DNA of 60,000 nucleotides from Adiantum capillus-veneris (lineage: Eukaryota > Streptophyta > Polypodiopsida > Polypodiales > Pteridaceae), in assembly GCA_014529385.2 (NCBI GenBank), contig CM043945.1, positions 154,350,741 to 154,410,740 of the forward strand, written 5' to 3'. This document shows positions 24,958 through 37,240 of this stretch, one piece after another. Made by a program: the position numbers and the translations under genes. The notes below the pieces were generated by a model that saw only the letters and a program-made list of their open reading frames with translations, made no database searches and was not told the origin of the DNA. Within the stretch, counting starts at the first letter, position 1. Each line of letters starts with the position of its first letter.

Positions 24958-25873
24958 TTTCTCATACAAGTGACCAAGGGTGGTCTAGCATAGAACTGAC
25001 ATGCCAACTGGATACACCCGAGGTACACAAAATAGTAACTGCTACTACTCACACTGCCAACTACTCTTGCACATGAGACCACTGTCACAGTCTCAACATA
25101 AGCTGCCCTAGCCTCCTGAGAAAGGGAGGCTCTGGCAGAATCTCCTCCTAGCGAGAGAATTGAACTAGAGAAAAGAGGGAAACATGTCTCATGTAAAGAG
25201 AATGGAACCTCCTCTCCAATGTCTGCACCTCTACTATGGTGCTCTCGATCGTGGTAATCACATCGTCTCCGCATAGATGCTTTGCGAGGAAAAACTCTAG
25301 GGAAATGGCCTTGCCTCCCATCATCTTCCCACTAACGGTGTTTCCCTGCTCATCGTGGAGAAAAACGCTACAGATGGGACTAGCCAACAAAAAATATGGG
25401 CATGTTAAACCCCCTGGCCACCATAATCCTCCTAGGGCTGCCCAATGAGGGCGCCCTACACCACAGGGACTCTGCACTCACTTCTCTGCAAGGTGCCTAT
25501 TAGTCCTTTGCTGGATCCACCATGCACACATGACATGACACAAGCCAAACTCATACCTAGACACACGTATCTAGCAATCATCGGGCTCACTTCCCAACCA
25601 AAGAGCCAATACAAGCTCACCCCCGAGCCAGGGAGCCTACAGCCAAGCGGGCTAGCCTCTACCACAAGGGTCAGTGTCCCATACCACCAAGCTCACACCA
25701 ATACGCGCGTGCGCATAGAGCTGCCAAGGGCCTAGAGTCCAAGTGTGGTGATCACACAAGATGTCTCACAAATGATACTCAAGTCCTATTTATAGGACTT
25801 CATAACCAAAGGGCCATGTTCATACTGGCCAAAATTAACTCCAACACCGATCCTGATGTCTAGGGACGTAACA
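24958..25873 (-). repeat. gypsy LTR, minus strand
   Basis: On the minus strand it starts TGTTACGTCCCTAGACATC at 25,873, directly after the purine tract AATAAGGGGGGAAG (25,874-25,887). It has a TATA box CCTATAAATAGGAC (about 25,785-25,799) and ends about 24,958, just before a PBS-like TGTTATCAACATGG (24,943-24,957). The inner part is homologous to 18,080-18,400. PPT on one side and PBS on the other is unusual for a single element. The 3' end is placed only approximately. Confidence 0.5.
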
Positions 25874-26129
25874 CTTCCCCCCTTATTATTAATTGAAGTT
25901 TTCAGCTATATCCTCGGTTATAAAATTGGGGAAGCAATTCCTTAGCAATCTAACTTACTCCCAAGAAGCTTGGGACTCAAGACAATGCCTTCATTTGATC
26001 AAATATTTGGGGTACAAATACCTGTGAGATTTGAGGACCCTTTGATCGAGAACCGATTCGTGTTCAAGTGGAAATATAACCAGTGGTGTATTCTAAGTTC
26101 AGGACTTGCTCAAGAGCAATTACCAAGTC

Positions 26130-26800
26130 CCCCTACTCTAACTGTTCTTTCAAATGTCTCACATGGAACACGGGATGAACGAAAATGCCTAGAGGTAGGT
26201 CCAACTTATGAGAAATGCCACTTATCTTCTTTGTGATCTCAAACGGACCACAATAATGAGAAGACAATTTGAAGCATTGGCCAATTTGAATCGTTTCAAA
26301 ATCCTTCGCTATCCTAAGGTGCACCCACTTTCCCTCCTGGAGTTTGCAGGGTTGTCGATGTTGATTGGCATAAAAAGTAGGACGATCCTATGCCATCTTT
26401 ATGCTCTCTTTTGCGATTTGAAGCATTTCTTGCATATCACATAAGAAATTTCCATTGATTGCATCTTGATTCCATTGAATCCATCGGCAATTGGTGGTTT
26501 TGATTTGTAACCATACATAAGTATCAACGGGCTATAGCCAATAGACGAGTGTGTTGTACTGCTATAAGAAAACTCAATCTGTGGGAGACAGCGTTCCCAA
26601 TCAGATTGACATCGGGAGACATTTTCTCACAGTATGTCCTTTATAAATTGATTTGTGCATTTGTTCTCTCCATCAGCCTCAAGATGATCTGTAGACGGCA
26701 TGCACAAACGGGTCTCCAATTTCTGAAAGACCATTGGTCAAATATTTCCTTTGAATTTCAGATCACAATCACTGACAATTTCATTGGGAAAACTGTCTCT
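26130..26800 (-). pseudogene. gypsy integrase fragment, minus strand
   Basis: Reading the minus strand from 26,790 down, with frame breaks: the second catalytic Asp region (NEIVSDCDLKF), a degraded Glu region (EADGENKCTNQ), SDWERCLPQIEFSYSS and HSSIGYSPL, then GKWVHLRIAKDFE, HYCGPFEITKKI and HPVFHVRHLKEQ. These are the conserved core and C-terminal (GPF/Y) modules of a Ty3/gypsy integrase. RT and the first Asp are missing. The neighbouring PPT and LTR (25,873 downward) are in the correct order for the 3' end of the same element. Confidence 0.75.
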
Positions 26801-27149
26801 TGTGTCTTGTGTGTGCTTTGTGTATACATGGCTTTGGTGTCTATCATAGAGGGGTCTCAGTTTAAGATAGATCATTTGTACAACCTGTCTCATTAAACAT
26901 AGAGGATCTGAGCTCATCAAGAAAATGTAGAACTCTAGATAGGTGATCAAACAAGCTCAAAGACCGCCTCCTTTGGTGTCTTACGATTTACGCTTTTTAC
27001 AACAGAACTTCATATGGTTTGGGCAGGTAGCCCACAATTATAAATGGAAATTGTAAAGGAAGGTACATCGAGCTTATAAGAAAGGCATCAGAGTTTGGAA
27101 ATATGTGTACAAATAAGGCCAGCGGCTTGCACAATATAATAATAAGAAG
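26801..27149. other. non-coding stretch
   Basis: No further integrase or RT motif is seen on the minus strand beyond about 26,800, and nothing is recognised on the plus strand. Confidence 0.4.
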
Positions 27150-27800
27150 GTATGCTAATTGTGTTCTGTGGGTATGCTAGTTAGCATAAATGGTATGCTA
27201 ACTAGCATATTGTTAATGCTAGTTAGCATACACAATGTTCTAATTAGCATACCTTTTGTTGGTTTTCAAGGAGAAGAGATGGCAGCTTCTTGTATATTGT
27301 GTATGCTAATGCTATTTAGCATACCATTTATGCTAACTAGCATAAAATTATATATGCTAAATACCATAACTTTGCTGGTTTTCAAGGAGAAGAGATGGCA
27401 GCTTTCTCTATACTGTGTATGCTGATTAGTATACTATATTGTGAGTGGAATGCTAATTAGCATACTGTTTATGCCAGCTTGCATAAGCAGTATGCTAATT
27501 AGCATACCCTTGCTGGTTTAGGAAAGAAGAGATGGCAGCTTTCTGTATACTGTGTATGCTAATTGGCATACCTTTGTTGGTTTCAAGGAGAAGAGATGGT
27601 AGCTTTCAGTTCATTGTGTATTCTAATTAGCAAAATGTTTATTCCAGTTGGTATAAAAAGCATGCTAATTAGCATACCATTTTTGGTTTTAAGGAGAAGA
27701 GATGACAACTTTCTGTATACTATTTAGCATACTATGCTGCGAGTGAAAGTTAGCACAAACAAAAATGCACAGTATGCTAATTGAAGGTATGCTAATGATA
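27150..27800. repeat. block B, unit I: TATGCTAATTAGCATA palindrome cluster
   Basis: Dozens of copies of TATGCTAA or TTAGCATA, many fused into the 16-bp palindrome TATGCTAATTAGCATA or one-base variants. Longer imperfect repeats of about 100-130 bp, each including GGTTTTCAAGGAGAAGAGAT and CTTTCTGTATACTGTG, are interleaved with them. This block starts the tandem array; no A-type block precedes it. Confidence 0.85.
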
Positions 27801-29859
27801 ACCATTTTTTTGGCTATCCAAATTTCCATAATGAGCTAGCTCACCCTACCAAAATCACCCAAATAGTGTGGCTATCCCTACCATTTCATTGTACATAGGA
27901 GTGGGTGAGTTAGGGGACTTTTCTCATATCCCTTTAAAATCCTTATTAGCTAGTCATTGGGCTAGTTGAGCCAAAAAAAGAAAAAAAGAAAAAAAAGAAA
28001 AGTATATTATGAACTCTTTGTGTGTAAATGTTTCATTGTATATAGGGCCTAAATATAAGGATTTTTCATCATTACTTTGGTTTTTATTTAAATATTTCTA
28101 CCTAGGTATGCGTTATTTCTGCTATGTATAGTGACTCACCATTACCATATTTTTCTTACCATTTTGCATACTCTTTATTCCATATAGAAATAAGTTCATG
28201 CAAGCTTCTCTTATTTTTGGTGTAACTCCACCTCAACAAAAATCCAAAAAACTAGTTTTATCTATGTGTATATTTTTTCACTATCATGATTTTTTCTTTC
28301 CTATATCTATTCTCTTTTACTCTCATAAAATAGAACACCAAAAATATTCATCCTTTATGGTAGCTTCATAATGAGAGAGATTTCCTTTTAAAGTTGACCC
28401 CTTTATATTTTTCCACCTATATTATTTATATTTTGACATGTACATATTTTTTAGACTCCTCAATATTTGATTTTCTTAGTGTATTATTCACTTATATCAT
28501 GAGCTCAACATTAACTTCAATTATAGACCCACAAAATAAGATCAAAGATATATGGCATGCATGCATGCACCATGGAGGGCTCATTTTTAGAGGCATTCAA
28601 AAGAATCATCCAAAGAAGGACCCCAGAAGGACTTTGTGGAGTGGAAAAGAGAGTCGGTTTTGCTAAATTTTTAAGGGCCACTTGCTCTCAAAATTTGAAA
28701 AGGTGATAAGGACAAGAATTGTAGCTCGTGAGCTGAAAGTTTTCCTCAAATTGTTTCATATTATTTTGAGCTACGAGCTATGAGCTATGATTTTATTGGT
28801 GGATCCCAGTTTGCCCATGCCATGCAGCCACACTTCCTCTTCCAATTTATCATTTTCCTCTTTCACACACACTTCTCCACTCATCATCCCCACCTCTCTC
28901 ACCACTCCTCTCTACACCCTACTCACCTTCTCCTCAACCTTGAAGAATAAGAGAAACCATGGTGAACTCATGCCTCTTACACACACTTCCATTCCAAAAT
29001 TGACCACCTAGTCTCGTTTTTCCTCCTCCAAATTACCCATATCTATCAGAAAAACCACAAAATTCAGCCTCTTCTCTTAAAAGACAGCATCATGGTGATT
29101 GATAACTCATGTTCAATTAACTTGGCTCCCAAAGAGGGTCAAGAGTGGACAAAAAATGTACCGTCAAAGCTAGTGGACCGTCAATAAGCATCAAATTGGA
29201 CCTACTCAAGACACTTGGAGCATCAACATTGTAAGAAATCCATCTTTTCTTACCTCTCAAGCATTTTTCTTCTTTATTTGTATCCTTCATGGATACTCCC
29301 ATTGCAAATATCCAATTCCATTGGTAAATTAATGAAAACACTAACTCTACTAATCTACTAACACTAACCCACTATGAAAAGTCCTGTCACCTCCATTCTC
29401 TCGTCTCTCTTTTATTCATATATCCCCACCAAATTCGTGATAATTTCAAACAAAAAATAGATAAAGTGCTGAACATCTAACCCAACCATGGTGAAAAGAG
29501 TAATCCTAGCCATCAAATTTGCTATAAAAGGAGGGTGTAGCTAGCACAAAAGGGGGAATCCATAAGCAAGAGCACTATGCTATAGCTTTAGAAACCAAGC
29601 TCAATCTCTTAAGAAGGAGCTCTTGAGTGGAATCCCATTGGCTTATGCACATGTATGTGTTGTATTAGGGGTGATTAGGCAGGGATCTCTATGCCATTGT
29701 AAGAGAGATGAGTGGTCATCTAATTGAGATTAGGACGCCTATCATTTGTCCTACTAGTGTAAGCCCAACATTTGTTGAATCAAGAAGGATGGATTTGGAC
29801 TAAGCATGGCTACTTTGTCTCTCTTCCAGCGTGAAGTCATGGACAACAATGATGTGTAA
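27801..29859 (+). repeat. blocks C and D with TATA box, unit I
   Basis: It starts with TTTTTTTGGCTATCC and CACCCTACCAAAATCACC, which recur in unit II (from 30,760); homology to unit II continues through D at lower similarity. A TATA-like GCTATAAAAGGAGGG lies at 29,521-29,535, in the same relative place as TTATAAATTGGCC in unit III (54,897). No long open frame lies downstream, so any transcript is probably non-coding. An AT-rich homopurine patch AAAAAAAGAAAAAAAG lies near 27,975. Confidence 0.6.
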
Positions 29860-30153
29860 GTGTCTTGGTTCTTTATTTAAGTTCTCAATAGCTTGTCTCC
29901 AGATGTTGTTATCAATTTAGCCATAAATACCACATGCTGTGAGAGGGCAACAAGGTGGAGAGGACTCCCCTAACCTTAAGACAATGATTGGGGTGGTTTC
30001 TCTTGTGGTGCGACTCAAGCGATGTTGAAAAAATGCTAACCAGATTTGTAAGAAGGTATTAGTGCAACAAGAACCCCCTTCCTCCTTCTCTCTCTTTCTT
30101 ACATATATATTCGTATTTTGCTTCATCACTATTGATAGTTTCAAAGCAACCTG

Positions 30154-30245
<92 letters not shown>

Positions 30246-30417
30246 GCATCATAGTTCGCATCCAAAACTAGGTGGTGCCCCAAATTTGTGTAGGGTTAGG
30301 TTGCGGGTTTGTGTGTGTATTTGTTGTTCTTTTCCAACCCCAACCTAATTGAGCAACACGGGAGCCTAGAAGGGTGCTTAAAGGACACTCTTCTTGTTGC
30401 CCGCCCCGGACCGCCAC
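29860..30417 (+). repeat. block A, unit I, with CT microsatellite
   Basis: Homologous to 55,199-55,738. Shared motifs are ACCCTAAGACAATG-type, AGTTCGCAT, ACTAGGTGGTGCCCC, TTGAGCA[A/G]CACG and TTGCCCGCCC[C/T]GGACCGCC. A (CT)n tract of about 90 bp (30,155-30,243) is present here but only a short CT patch in the other copy. Confidence 0.75.
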
Positions 30418-30760
30418 ACTAATTAGCATACTATTTTTTCCATTTGGCTAATTAGCATAGTTTTGTTGGTTTCAAGGAGAAGGGATGACAGTTTTTTGTA
30501 TACTGTGTATGCTAATTAGCATACTATATTGAGTGAAAGTTAGCACAAAAAAATTCTACAGTATGCCAATTGAAGGTATGCTAGTTAGCATACTGTCTAT
30601 GCCAGTAGGCATAGACACTATGCTAATTAGCATACCTTTGCTGGTTTTAATGAGAAGAGATAACAGATCTTTGTATACTGTGTACGCTAATAAGCATATC
30701 ATGTATGCTCATTAGCATACTGTATGCTGGTTTCAAGAAGGAATGGCAGCTTTCTATATA
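30418..30760. repeat. block B, unit II: palindrome cluster
   Basis: A shorter version of block B with at least eight TATGCTAATTAGCATA-type sites and the GGTTTCAAGGAGAAGGGAT and GTATACTGTGTATGC context. It directly follows block A, which fixes the order A then B in the array. Confidence 0.85.
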
Positions 30761-30936
30761 CTGATAGCCGTTTTTTGGCTCTCCGTAATTGCCATAGTGA
30801 GTTACCTCACCCTACCAAAATCACCTAAACACTGTGGCTATTCTTACCTTTCATTGTACATAGACGTGCATGAGTTAGGGAGATTTTCCCATATCTTCTT
30901 AAAACCCTCACCTAGCTAGTCATTGAACTAGTTGAG

Positions 30937-30974
<38 letters not shown>

Positions 30975-32390
30975 GGTCTATTTGTGTGTATATATTTCAT
31001 TGTACATAGGACCTAAATATAGGAAATTTTCATAATTATTTTGGTATTTATTTAAATATGTCTACCTAGGTGTGCATTATTTTCCTATGTATGCTATGTA
31101 CATTGACTCACCATTACCACAATTTTTCTTACCATTTTGCATACTCTTAATTCCATATAGAAATATATTCATGCAAGCTTCTCTTATTTTTGGTGAGAAT
31201 CCACTCCAAGGAAAAACCTCAAAAATACCTTTCACCATCAGTCATTGCCTTTCACTAAATTCCTATTTCCTAGAGGTATTTTTCTTATCTCTTGTAAAAA
31301 AATATACTTCAATAAAAACAAATTAGGGTCCCCTCATTTGATTCCTTATATTTTCATATATCTCTTTTTTTAATTCTATATTTATATATTGCTGACACTA
31401 TTCTAGATTCCATGAATAGTTTATATATCCTAGCTTGTTTTTTCCCATTACATCCATGTATTATATTTATGCATAATCCACAACCATGCATATTTTCAAA
31501 CCCCTAAGAATCAATTAGGTCATGATCTCATGCAATGAGAGGCTCACCTTTGGAGCCATATGCAAACTCAACAAAAGGGGCTCACCTTTGCAGCCATATG
31601 CAAACTCAACTTTTTTGTGAAGAAAAAACAGGTATTTTGGTGGGATTTTTTATATCCATCTCCACTCCGAATTTGAAGCGGTGGTCAAAAGAGAAAATGT
31701 GGATCAAGAGCTCAATAATCACCTCAAACATTTTGGTGATGTTCGAAGCAACCACCGGTGAGCTAGGATTTTTTGAGTGGACCCCAGTCTGCCCACTTTT
31801 CTCACAAGTAGCTCATAGTCTTCTCTCACTCTTTCCACACTTCTACACACACACACACACACACTCATTCCTCTCAATCCCTCACTCAAACCTGTACCTT
31901 TCATGGTTTCTCTCACCTTCGTCACCATTAACCTCCCCTCTTACTCCCATAGCTCTCGTATGAGCTCTCCATGTACATACACAATTTCTATGCCTCTCTC
32001 TATTACTTCCAAAGTACAATTCCCTCTTACCCTTCTCTATATACATAAAATCCAGCATGTAAACCATGCTTAACCTCTGCAAATTAGGAGATCTCATCAA
32101 CTGAATTGCGATTTTCATCGCAATAATCAACCTTGGCGACGATGGTGTAAAGAAGAGAAGACGAAGAAGAGGATCAATAGTCATTTTGAGAACCTACACA
32201 AGTAAGTCCTTCTTCAAGCTTCACCATCACAAGGATTTCCTCACTTCATTCAACCATCCACCTCATTCTACCCATTGTAAATATAACATTAACATTCTAG
32301 TGATTACTAACACTAACCATTAACATACTAACACAAAATAGCCATTGACCTAACCATAAAACACACCTCACCTCAAGACATGTGCAGAGT

Positions 32391-32435
<45 letters not shown>

Positions 32436-32612
32436 TACTTAAAACTATACTTTCACCTTATCTACCATCAATAATGCTCTCTTTTTAGCACACATCCATG
32501 ACTCAAGCAGTCAAAGAAGGCCCGCAATGTTTTGATATTTAGAAAAATTCATAATCAAGATTTGTTAGCTGTAAATTAGGATTTCCAAATAATCTTCATG
32601 AGGGTCTCCAAC
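30761..32612 (+). repeat. blocks C and D, unit II, interrupted by the Tat-type element
   Basis: Homologous to 27,801 onward and, from 31,086 to 32,612, closely homologous to 53,410-54,896. It includes an AT tract (30,940-30,970), an AC tract (31,845-31,864) and a CT tract (32,395-32,432). It stops exactly at GGGTCTCCAAC, where the LTR at 32,613 starts. In unit III the same sequence runs on into the TATA box. No coding potential is seen. Confidence 0.8.
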
Positions 32613-33676
32613 TGTTGACAAGTCAACCTTTCAACAACGCTTCCACAATGATTCCATGAAGATTCCTCAAAGATTCTTTAAAGATTCCATATGAAGATGC
32701 TGATGAAGTGATGAAGATGAAGATGGATGCTATAATATGAAGATACAAACTCATGGACATCATCGAATATCCCATTATTATCATTTTGAGCCATTATGAC
32801 CACTTTTGTAATGTTTATAGGAACTTCATATTTTAAGTCGACAATTGTATTTTGGCTACAGATGCTTGTTGGATGAGCAAAGCCAGCTCACGGTGTTGTA
32901 ATTAAGCTCTATAGAAGTCTAGGGACAAATACGGTCATTTTGGCCAGACATTAGGTTTTCTAAGGTTTAGTATATAAACCAAAACCTAAAGCGTTGTAAA
33001 GGGACTTCTAATAATCTTATCTTCTATGTCGATTGGGAGACAACGAGAGAGTGAGAGAGTGTGTGTGCGTTCTACAAGAGCTACGATGGTCGGAATTGCA
33101 AACGGAGAGTAGTTGCGTGTTGCCCATGAGGAGAGCTACGCGTTGATGCTTACATCATGCGCGTTCGTCTATGTTTTGACAGATTCACCCGCGAGCTACT
33201 TTTGGAGTTTCGGTGAGTAAATGTTGCCCATTTTTTCATTTTAGCATATCCACGCGATCAGAGCGAGTAGAGCTACGTATTAGGCATCTTAGTTTTTGGA
33301 AACGCCGACCTGCAAAAACCTGTCAGACATCCTACGCGATTCTGCACCGGGTGTTTTTGGGTAGGGTTTTGGGTCACGGACCTTAGGGAGAGTGGCCTAT
33401 TGGTGTTGATAGGATATCCCTCAAGTTTCGTAACGTTTCCAGAACGTCTAATGGGCTTTTGGCTTGCAGTAGCATCATAGGAGACTGTCACATTCATAGA
33501 ACCGATGGCATGTAGATTTGATATCTCTGTAGGAAGTAGTCATTAGTCGGTCGAGTAGAGGTTGACACCCTTTTCTTGCTTCCACGCGCGTGCGGGTCGT
33601 GCTCCATTCTCAATTGACATTATATGTTAGGTGAGTTCTCCCTATGCTGACGTCCGTCGCTGCGTATCTGCCAACA
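32613..33676 (+). repeat. 5' LTR of the Tat-type element
   Basis: About 1,064 bp, from TGTTGACAAG to CTGCCAACA; the TGTTG...CAACA ends are inverted repeats. A TATA box TATATAAACC lies at 32,971-32,980. It carries a half-site (AGACATCCTACGCG, 33,325) of the palindrome that is repeated in the leader. It is close to 48,570-49,420 apart from short indels. Confidence 0.85.
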
Positions 33677-33677
33677 T

Positions 33678-33697
33678 TGGCGTCACTGCCGGGGACG
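33678..33697 (+). other. primer binding site of the Tat-type element
   Basis: TGGCGTCACTGCCGGGGA directly after the LTR. It closely resembles the TGGCGCC...GCCGGGGA primer site reported for Athila/Tat elements, which differs from the initiator-Met site of the other two elements here. The tRNA identity is inferred. Confidence 0.7.
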
Positions 33698-34227
33698 AGG
33701 GTCCTAAGTAGGTGACCGAGACTAGTCCTTGAGGATAGAGGTCCATGTGGCTTTCCAGAGTATATTCATTTTTTGAGATAGGATCGAAGAGTGGTGGACT
33801 CTTTTGGTCTTAGAGAGAGTCTAGGGAGCGTGTGCCTGGCCTAGCTCCTTCGTCTTAGGTAGTATTAGGTAGTATTAGGTAGTAGTAGGTTGTGGTGTAG
33901 AGCGTAGGAGTTGGAGTGGTAGATGTGGTGGTAGGTTGACTTGAGAGTCCGTGTGAGGCCAGGAAGCAACCAAGACATCAAAATCACCAACTCACATGAT
34001 GAGTAGGAGTAGGGTAAGTAGGATATCTTCATTGCTGATCTAGAGTACTTTATGCATGTCTTATTTGTTGGTAGGCTCATCAGAGAAGTGGAAAACGCTA
34101 AGTAGGAAAGACGGTAAATTGTGTTTGGAGGCTGATTTAAAGTCCAAAAGTTTTTGTGATTATTGCTGAGAGCTCTACAGAGCATAGGGAGTACTACTGC
34201 CAGAAAAAATGTGCATTTTAAGACAGT

Positions 34228-37200
34228 AGACATCCTACGCATAGGATGTCTCTAGGGCACTTTTGGTAGGGAATTCGGGGAAACTGAGGTTACCAGTGTG
34301 TTCAGAGGGTAGGTTTTACCCTAGTAACATATTGACTTGAGTGTTTTTCCCTATTTTTGTTGACCAAAAGCCAAAAGGCGGAGTCAAAAAACGTAAAATT
34401 TCTGCAAAGGCTTAAATTGAGTGATTTTTGCATGTTTTTGCAAGTGTGAAGCGAGCATAAGGAAGCATCAGGGACACTTCAGTCTGAAAAAATAAGCAGT
34501 AGACATCCTACGTGTAGGATGTCTACAGGGTGATCTGGGCACTTTTTTGAAAATCTGAGGTTACCATTGTGTTTAGAAGGTAGGTTCTACCCTACTTTCA
34601 CCTGGAAAGTGGAAATTTGACCAAATTAAAGCCAAAAGACGAGAATTGCCAGACATCCTACCCAAATTGTGTCCAAGGCCTAATTTTGAGACAAACCATA
34701 GGATGACTCCATAGGCATGTTCTAAATGTTGTATTGAGTGCATGTGATAAATTTCATCTCACTTGGGTCAGTGAAAGTGAAGATTAAACAGACTTTAGCG
34801 TTTTTGGACAAAAGGCAAGAATAGCTAGTTTTGGGGTCTTTTAACATCCAAACTCAAATCTAAGCATACCAATGTGTTGCTGAAGACTAGGGGAATCTTT
34901 GGTCCAAGTTTGTGTTCATTCTGAGCAAAAAGACATCCTACGCGTAGGATGTCTACTGCATGATTCTGAGACCAAAATTCTATTGTGACCATCCCATGCT
35001 GTCATATAGCCTTAGATAAGCCTCCTAGGCAAATTTGGTCCAATTTGGAGTTGATTTGACTTGGGAATTCATCAGAACAGACACCAGACTTCTGGAACAG
35101 ATTCTTGATAATTTGACCAGTCTACAAGTGTCAGAATCAAAAAGTAAAAATAGCTGTGAGTTTAGCACATCAAGGGGAAGCTACAGTGCAAGTTTGAGCT
35201 GAAACAGAGCAAAAAGACATCCTACGCGTAGGATGTCACAAGGTGATTTAGGACTCCAAACCAACATGTGAGTACATCACTATGATCAGCACAACAAGGA
35301 GAAGCTGGGGTGAAAATTTCAAGTCATTCTGAGCAAAAAGACATCCTACGGGTAGGATGTCTCAAGGTGATTTTTATGTCCAAATGAAAATCTCAGCATA
35401 CCATTGGGTTGTTGGACACAAGGGGAATCTAGGGTTCAAATTAGGGCCAATTCTGAGCAAATAGACATCCTACGCGTAGGATGTCTCTTGCATGATTTTG
35501 AGGCCAAAACCCTACTATGACCATACCATAGTGTTGTATAGCCTTATATAAGCCTGCTAGTCAAGTTTGGTCCAATTTGGAGCTGATTTGACTTGAGAAT
35601 TCACCAGATTGGACATCTGGATTTCGAAACAGATACTTGATCATTTGACCAGCCTACAAGTGTCAGAATCAAAAAGTGAGAATAATTGTGTGTTTAGCAC
35701 ATCAAGGGGAACCTTGGATTCAATTTTGGGCTAAATCTGAGCAAAAGGACATCCTACCCGTAGGATGTCTCAAGGTGATTTTTAGGTCAAATTGAAATTT
35801 TGAGCATACCAGTGTGTTGTTAGACTGCAGGGGAACCTGTGGTTCAAATTTTGGCCAAATCTAAGCAAAAAGACATCCTACCCGTAGGATATCTTCAGGT
35901 GATTTTTAGGTCCAATTGAAATTTTGAGCATAACAGTGTGTTGTTAGACTCCATGGAAACTTGTGGTTCAAATTTTGGCCAACTCTAAGCAAAAAGACAT
36001 CCTACCCGTAGGATATCTCCAAGTGCTAAATGAACTTTTGGGGAGATTTTGACCTCATACAATTGTTTATCATGTCCTATTAAGCTTAGCCATCAAGTTT
36101 CAAGTCATTTGGACATCATTTGCTTCTGATATAAGACATCCTACCCTCTGAGTGCACCAGAAGCTTATGCAGCCCAAATCTTGTCCTTTTAGCATCCAAA
36201 TGCAAATCTGAGCATAGCATTGAGTTGCTTGACTCAAGGGGAATCTAGGGTTCAAATTTTATTCAATTATGAGCAAATAGACATCCTACACGTAGGATGT
36301 CTCCTGCATGATTTTGGACCCTAGACCAACATTTGACAGTACCAAAGTGTTTCATAGCATCTTATAAGCCTGCCAGTCAATTTTGGTCCAATTTGGAGCT
36401 CATTTGACTTGAAAAATCAGCTGATAGAGTATCCACCTTCTGAAACAGATTCTTGAGCATTTGACCATCCTAGAGGTTTTAGAAACAAAAAAGGGAGGAT
36501 ACCTAGGGGTTCAACACACCAAGGGGAGTCTCTGGACCAAATTCTATTCAATTCTAAGCAAAAAGATTTTGACCATACCACTGTGTTGCTAGACCCAAGG
36601 GGAACCTTTGAACCAGATCTTGCTTCATTTTGAGCAGAAAAGAATTTGGGCGTAGGATGTCTCCAGGGGGTTTTTGGGCAGGAATTTGGGAATTTTGAGA
36701 CCACCAGTGTGTTCAGAGGGTAGGTTTTACCCTAAGAACATGTTGACTTGAGTGTTTTCCCATGTTTTTGATGTCCAAAAGTCAAAAGGCGAAGTCAGAA
36801 AGCGAAAAATTCATAAATTGCTTCTTTGGAGTGATTTTGACATTCAAATGAAATTCTGAGCATACCACTGTGTTGTTAGACCCAAGGGAAACCTTTGAAC
36901 CAGATCTTGCTTCATTTTGAGCAGAAAAAAATTTGGGCGTAGGATGTCTCCAGGGGGGTTTTGGGCAAGAATTTGGGAATTCTGAGACCACCAGTGTGTT
37001 CAGAGGGTAGGTTTTACCCTAGGAACATGTTGACTTCAGTGTTTTCCCATGTTTTTGATGTCCAAAAGTCAAAAGGCGAAGTCAGAAAGCGAAAAATTCA
37101 TAAATTGCTTGTTTGGAGTGATTTTGACATTCAAATGAAATTCTGAGCATACCAAGGTGTTGCTAGACTCAAGCGGAACCTTTGAACCAAATCTTGCTTC

Positions 37201-37240
37201 ATTTTGAGCAGAAAACAATTTGGGCGTAGGATGTCTCCAG
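34228..37240 (+). repeat. higher-order array of about 24-bp palindromes
   Basis: Ten full palindromes consist of AGACATCCTACG joined without a loop to its reverse complement or a close variant. They start at 34,228, 34,501, 34,931, 35,215, 35,339, 35,463, 35,747, 35,871, 35,995 and 36,279. From 34,931 the spacing is 284, 124, 124, 284, 124, 124, 284, giving a 532-bp higher-order period. Half-sites lie at 34,651, 36,134 and about 36,649, 36,936 and 37,222 (the last three 286-287 bp apart). Most are preceded by GAGCAAAAAG or GAGCAGAAA. It lies between PBS and Gag-like region, so every copy would be in the genomic RNA, where each can form a hairpin or a self-complementary contact. Confidence 0.9.

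Noticed and set aside
25148-25477. Minus-strand 109-codon frame ending in the LTR as a host protein
   Set aside because: It lies within the minus-strand LTR, and the homologous stretch at 18.08 kb does not keep a comparable open frame.
30418-30760. Block B palindromes as operator or terminator sites of a bacterial type
   Set aside because: The setting is a plant repeat array; dozens of copies in AT-rich DNA do not fit single regulatory sites.
34228-36302. Palindromes with regular spacing resembling a CRISPR array
   Set aside because: Spacing is 124 or 284 bp, the spacers are homologous to each other, and the array lies inside a plant LTR element.
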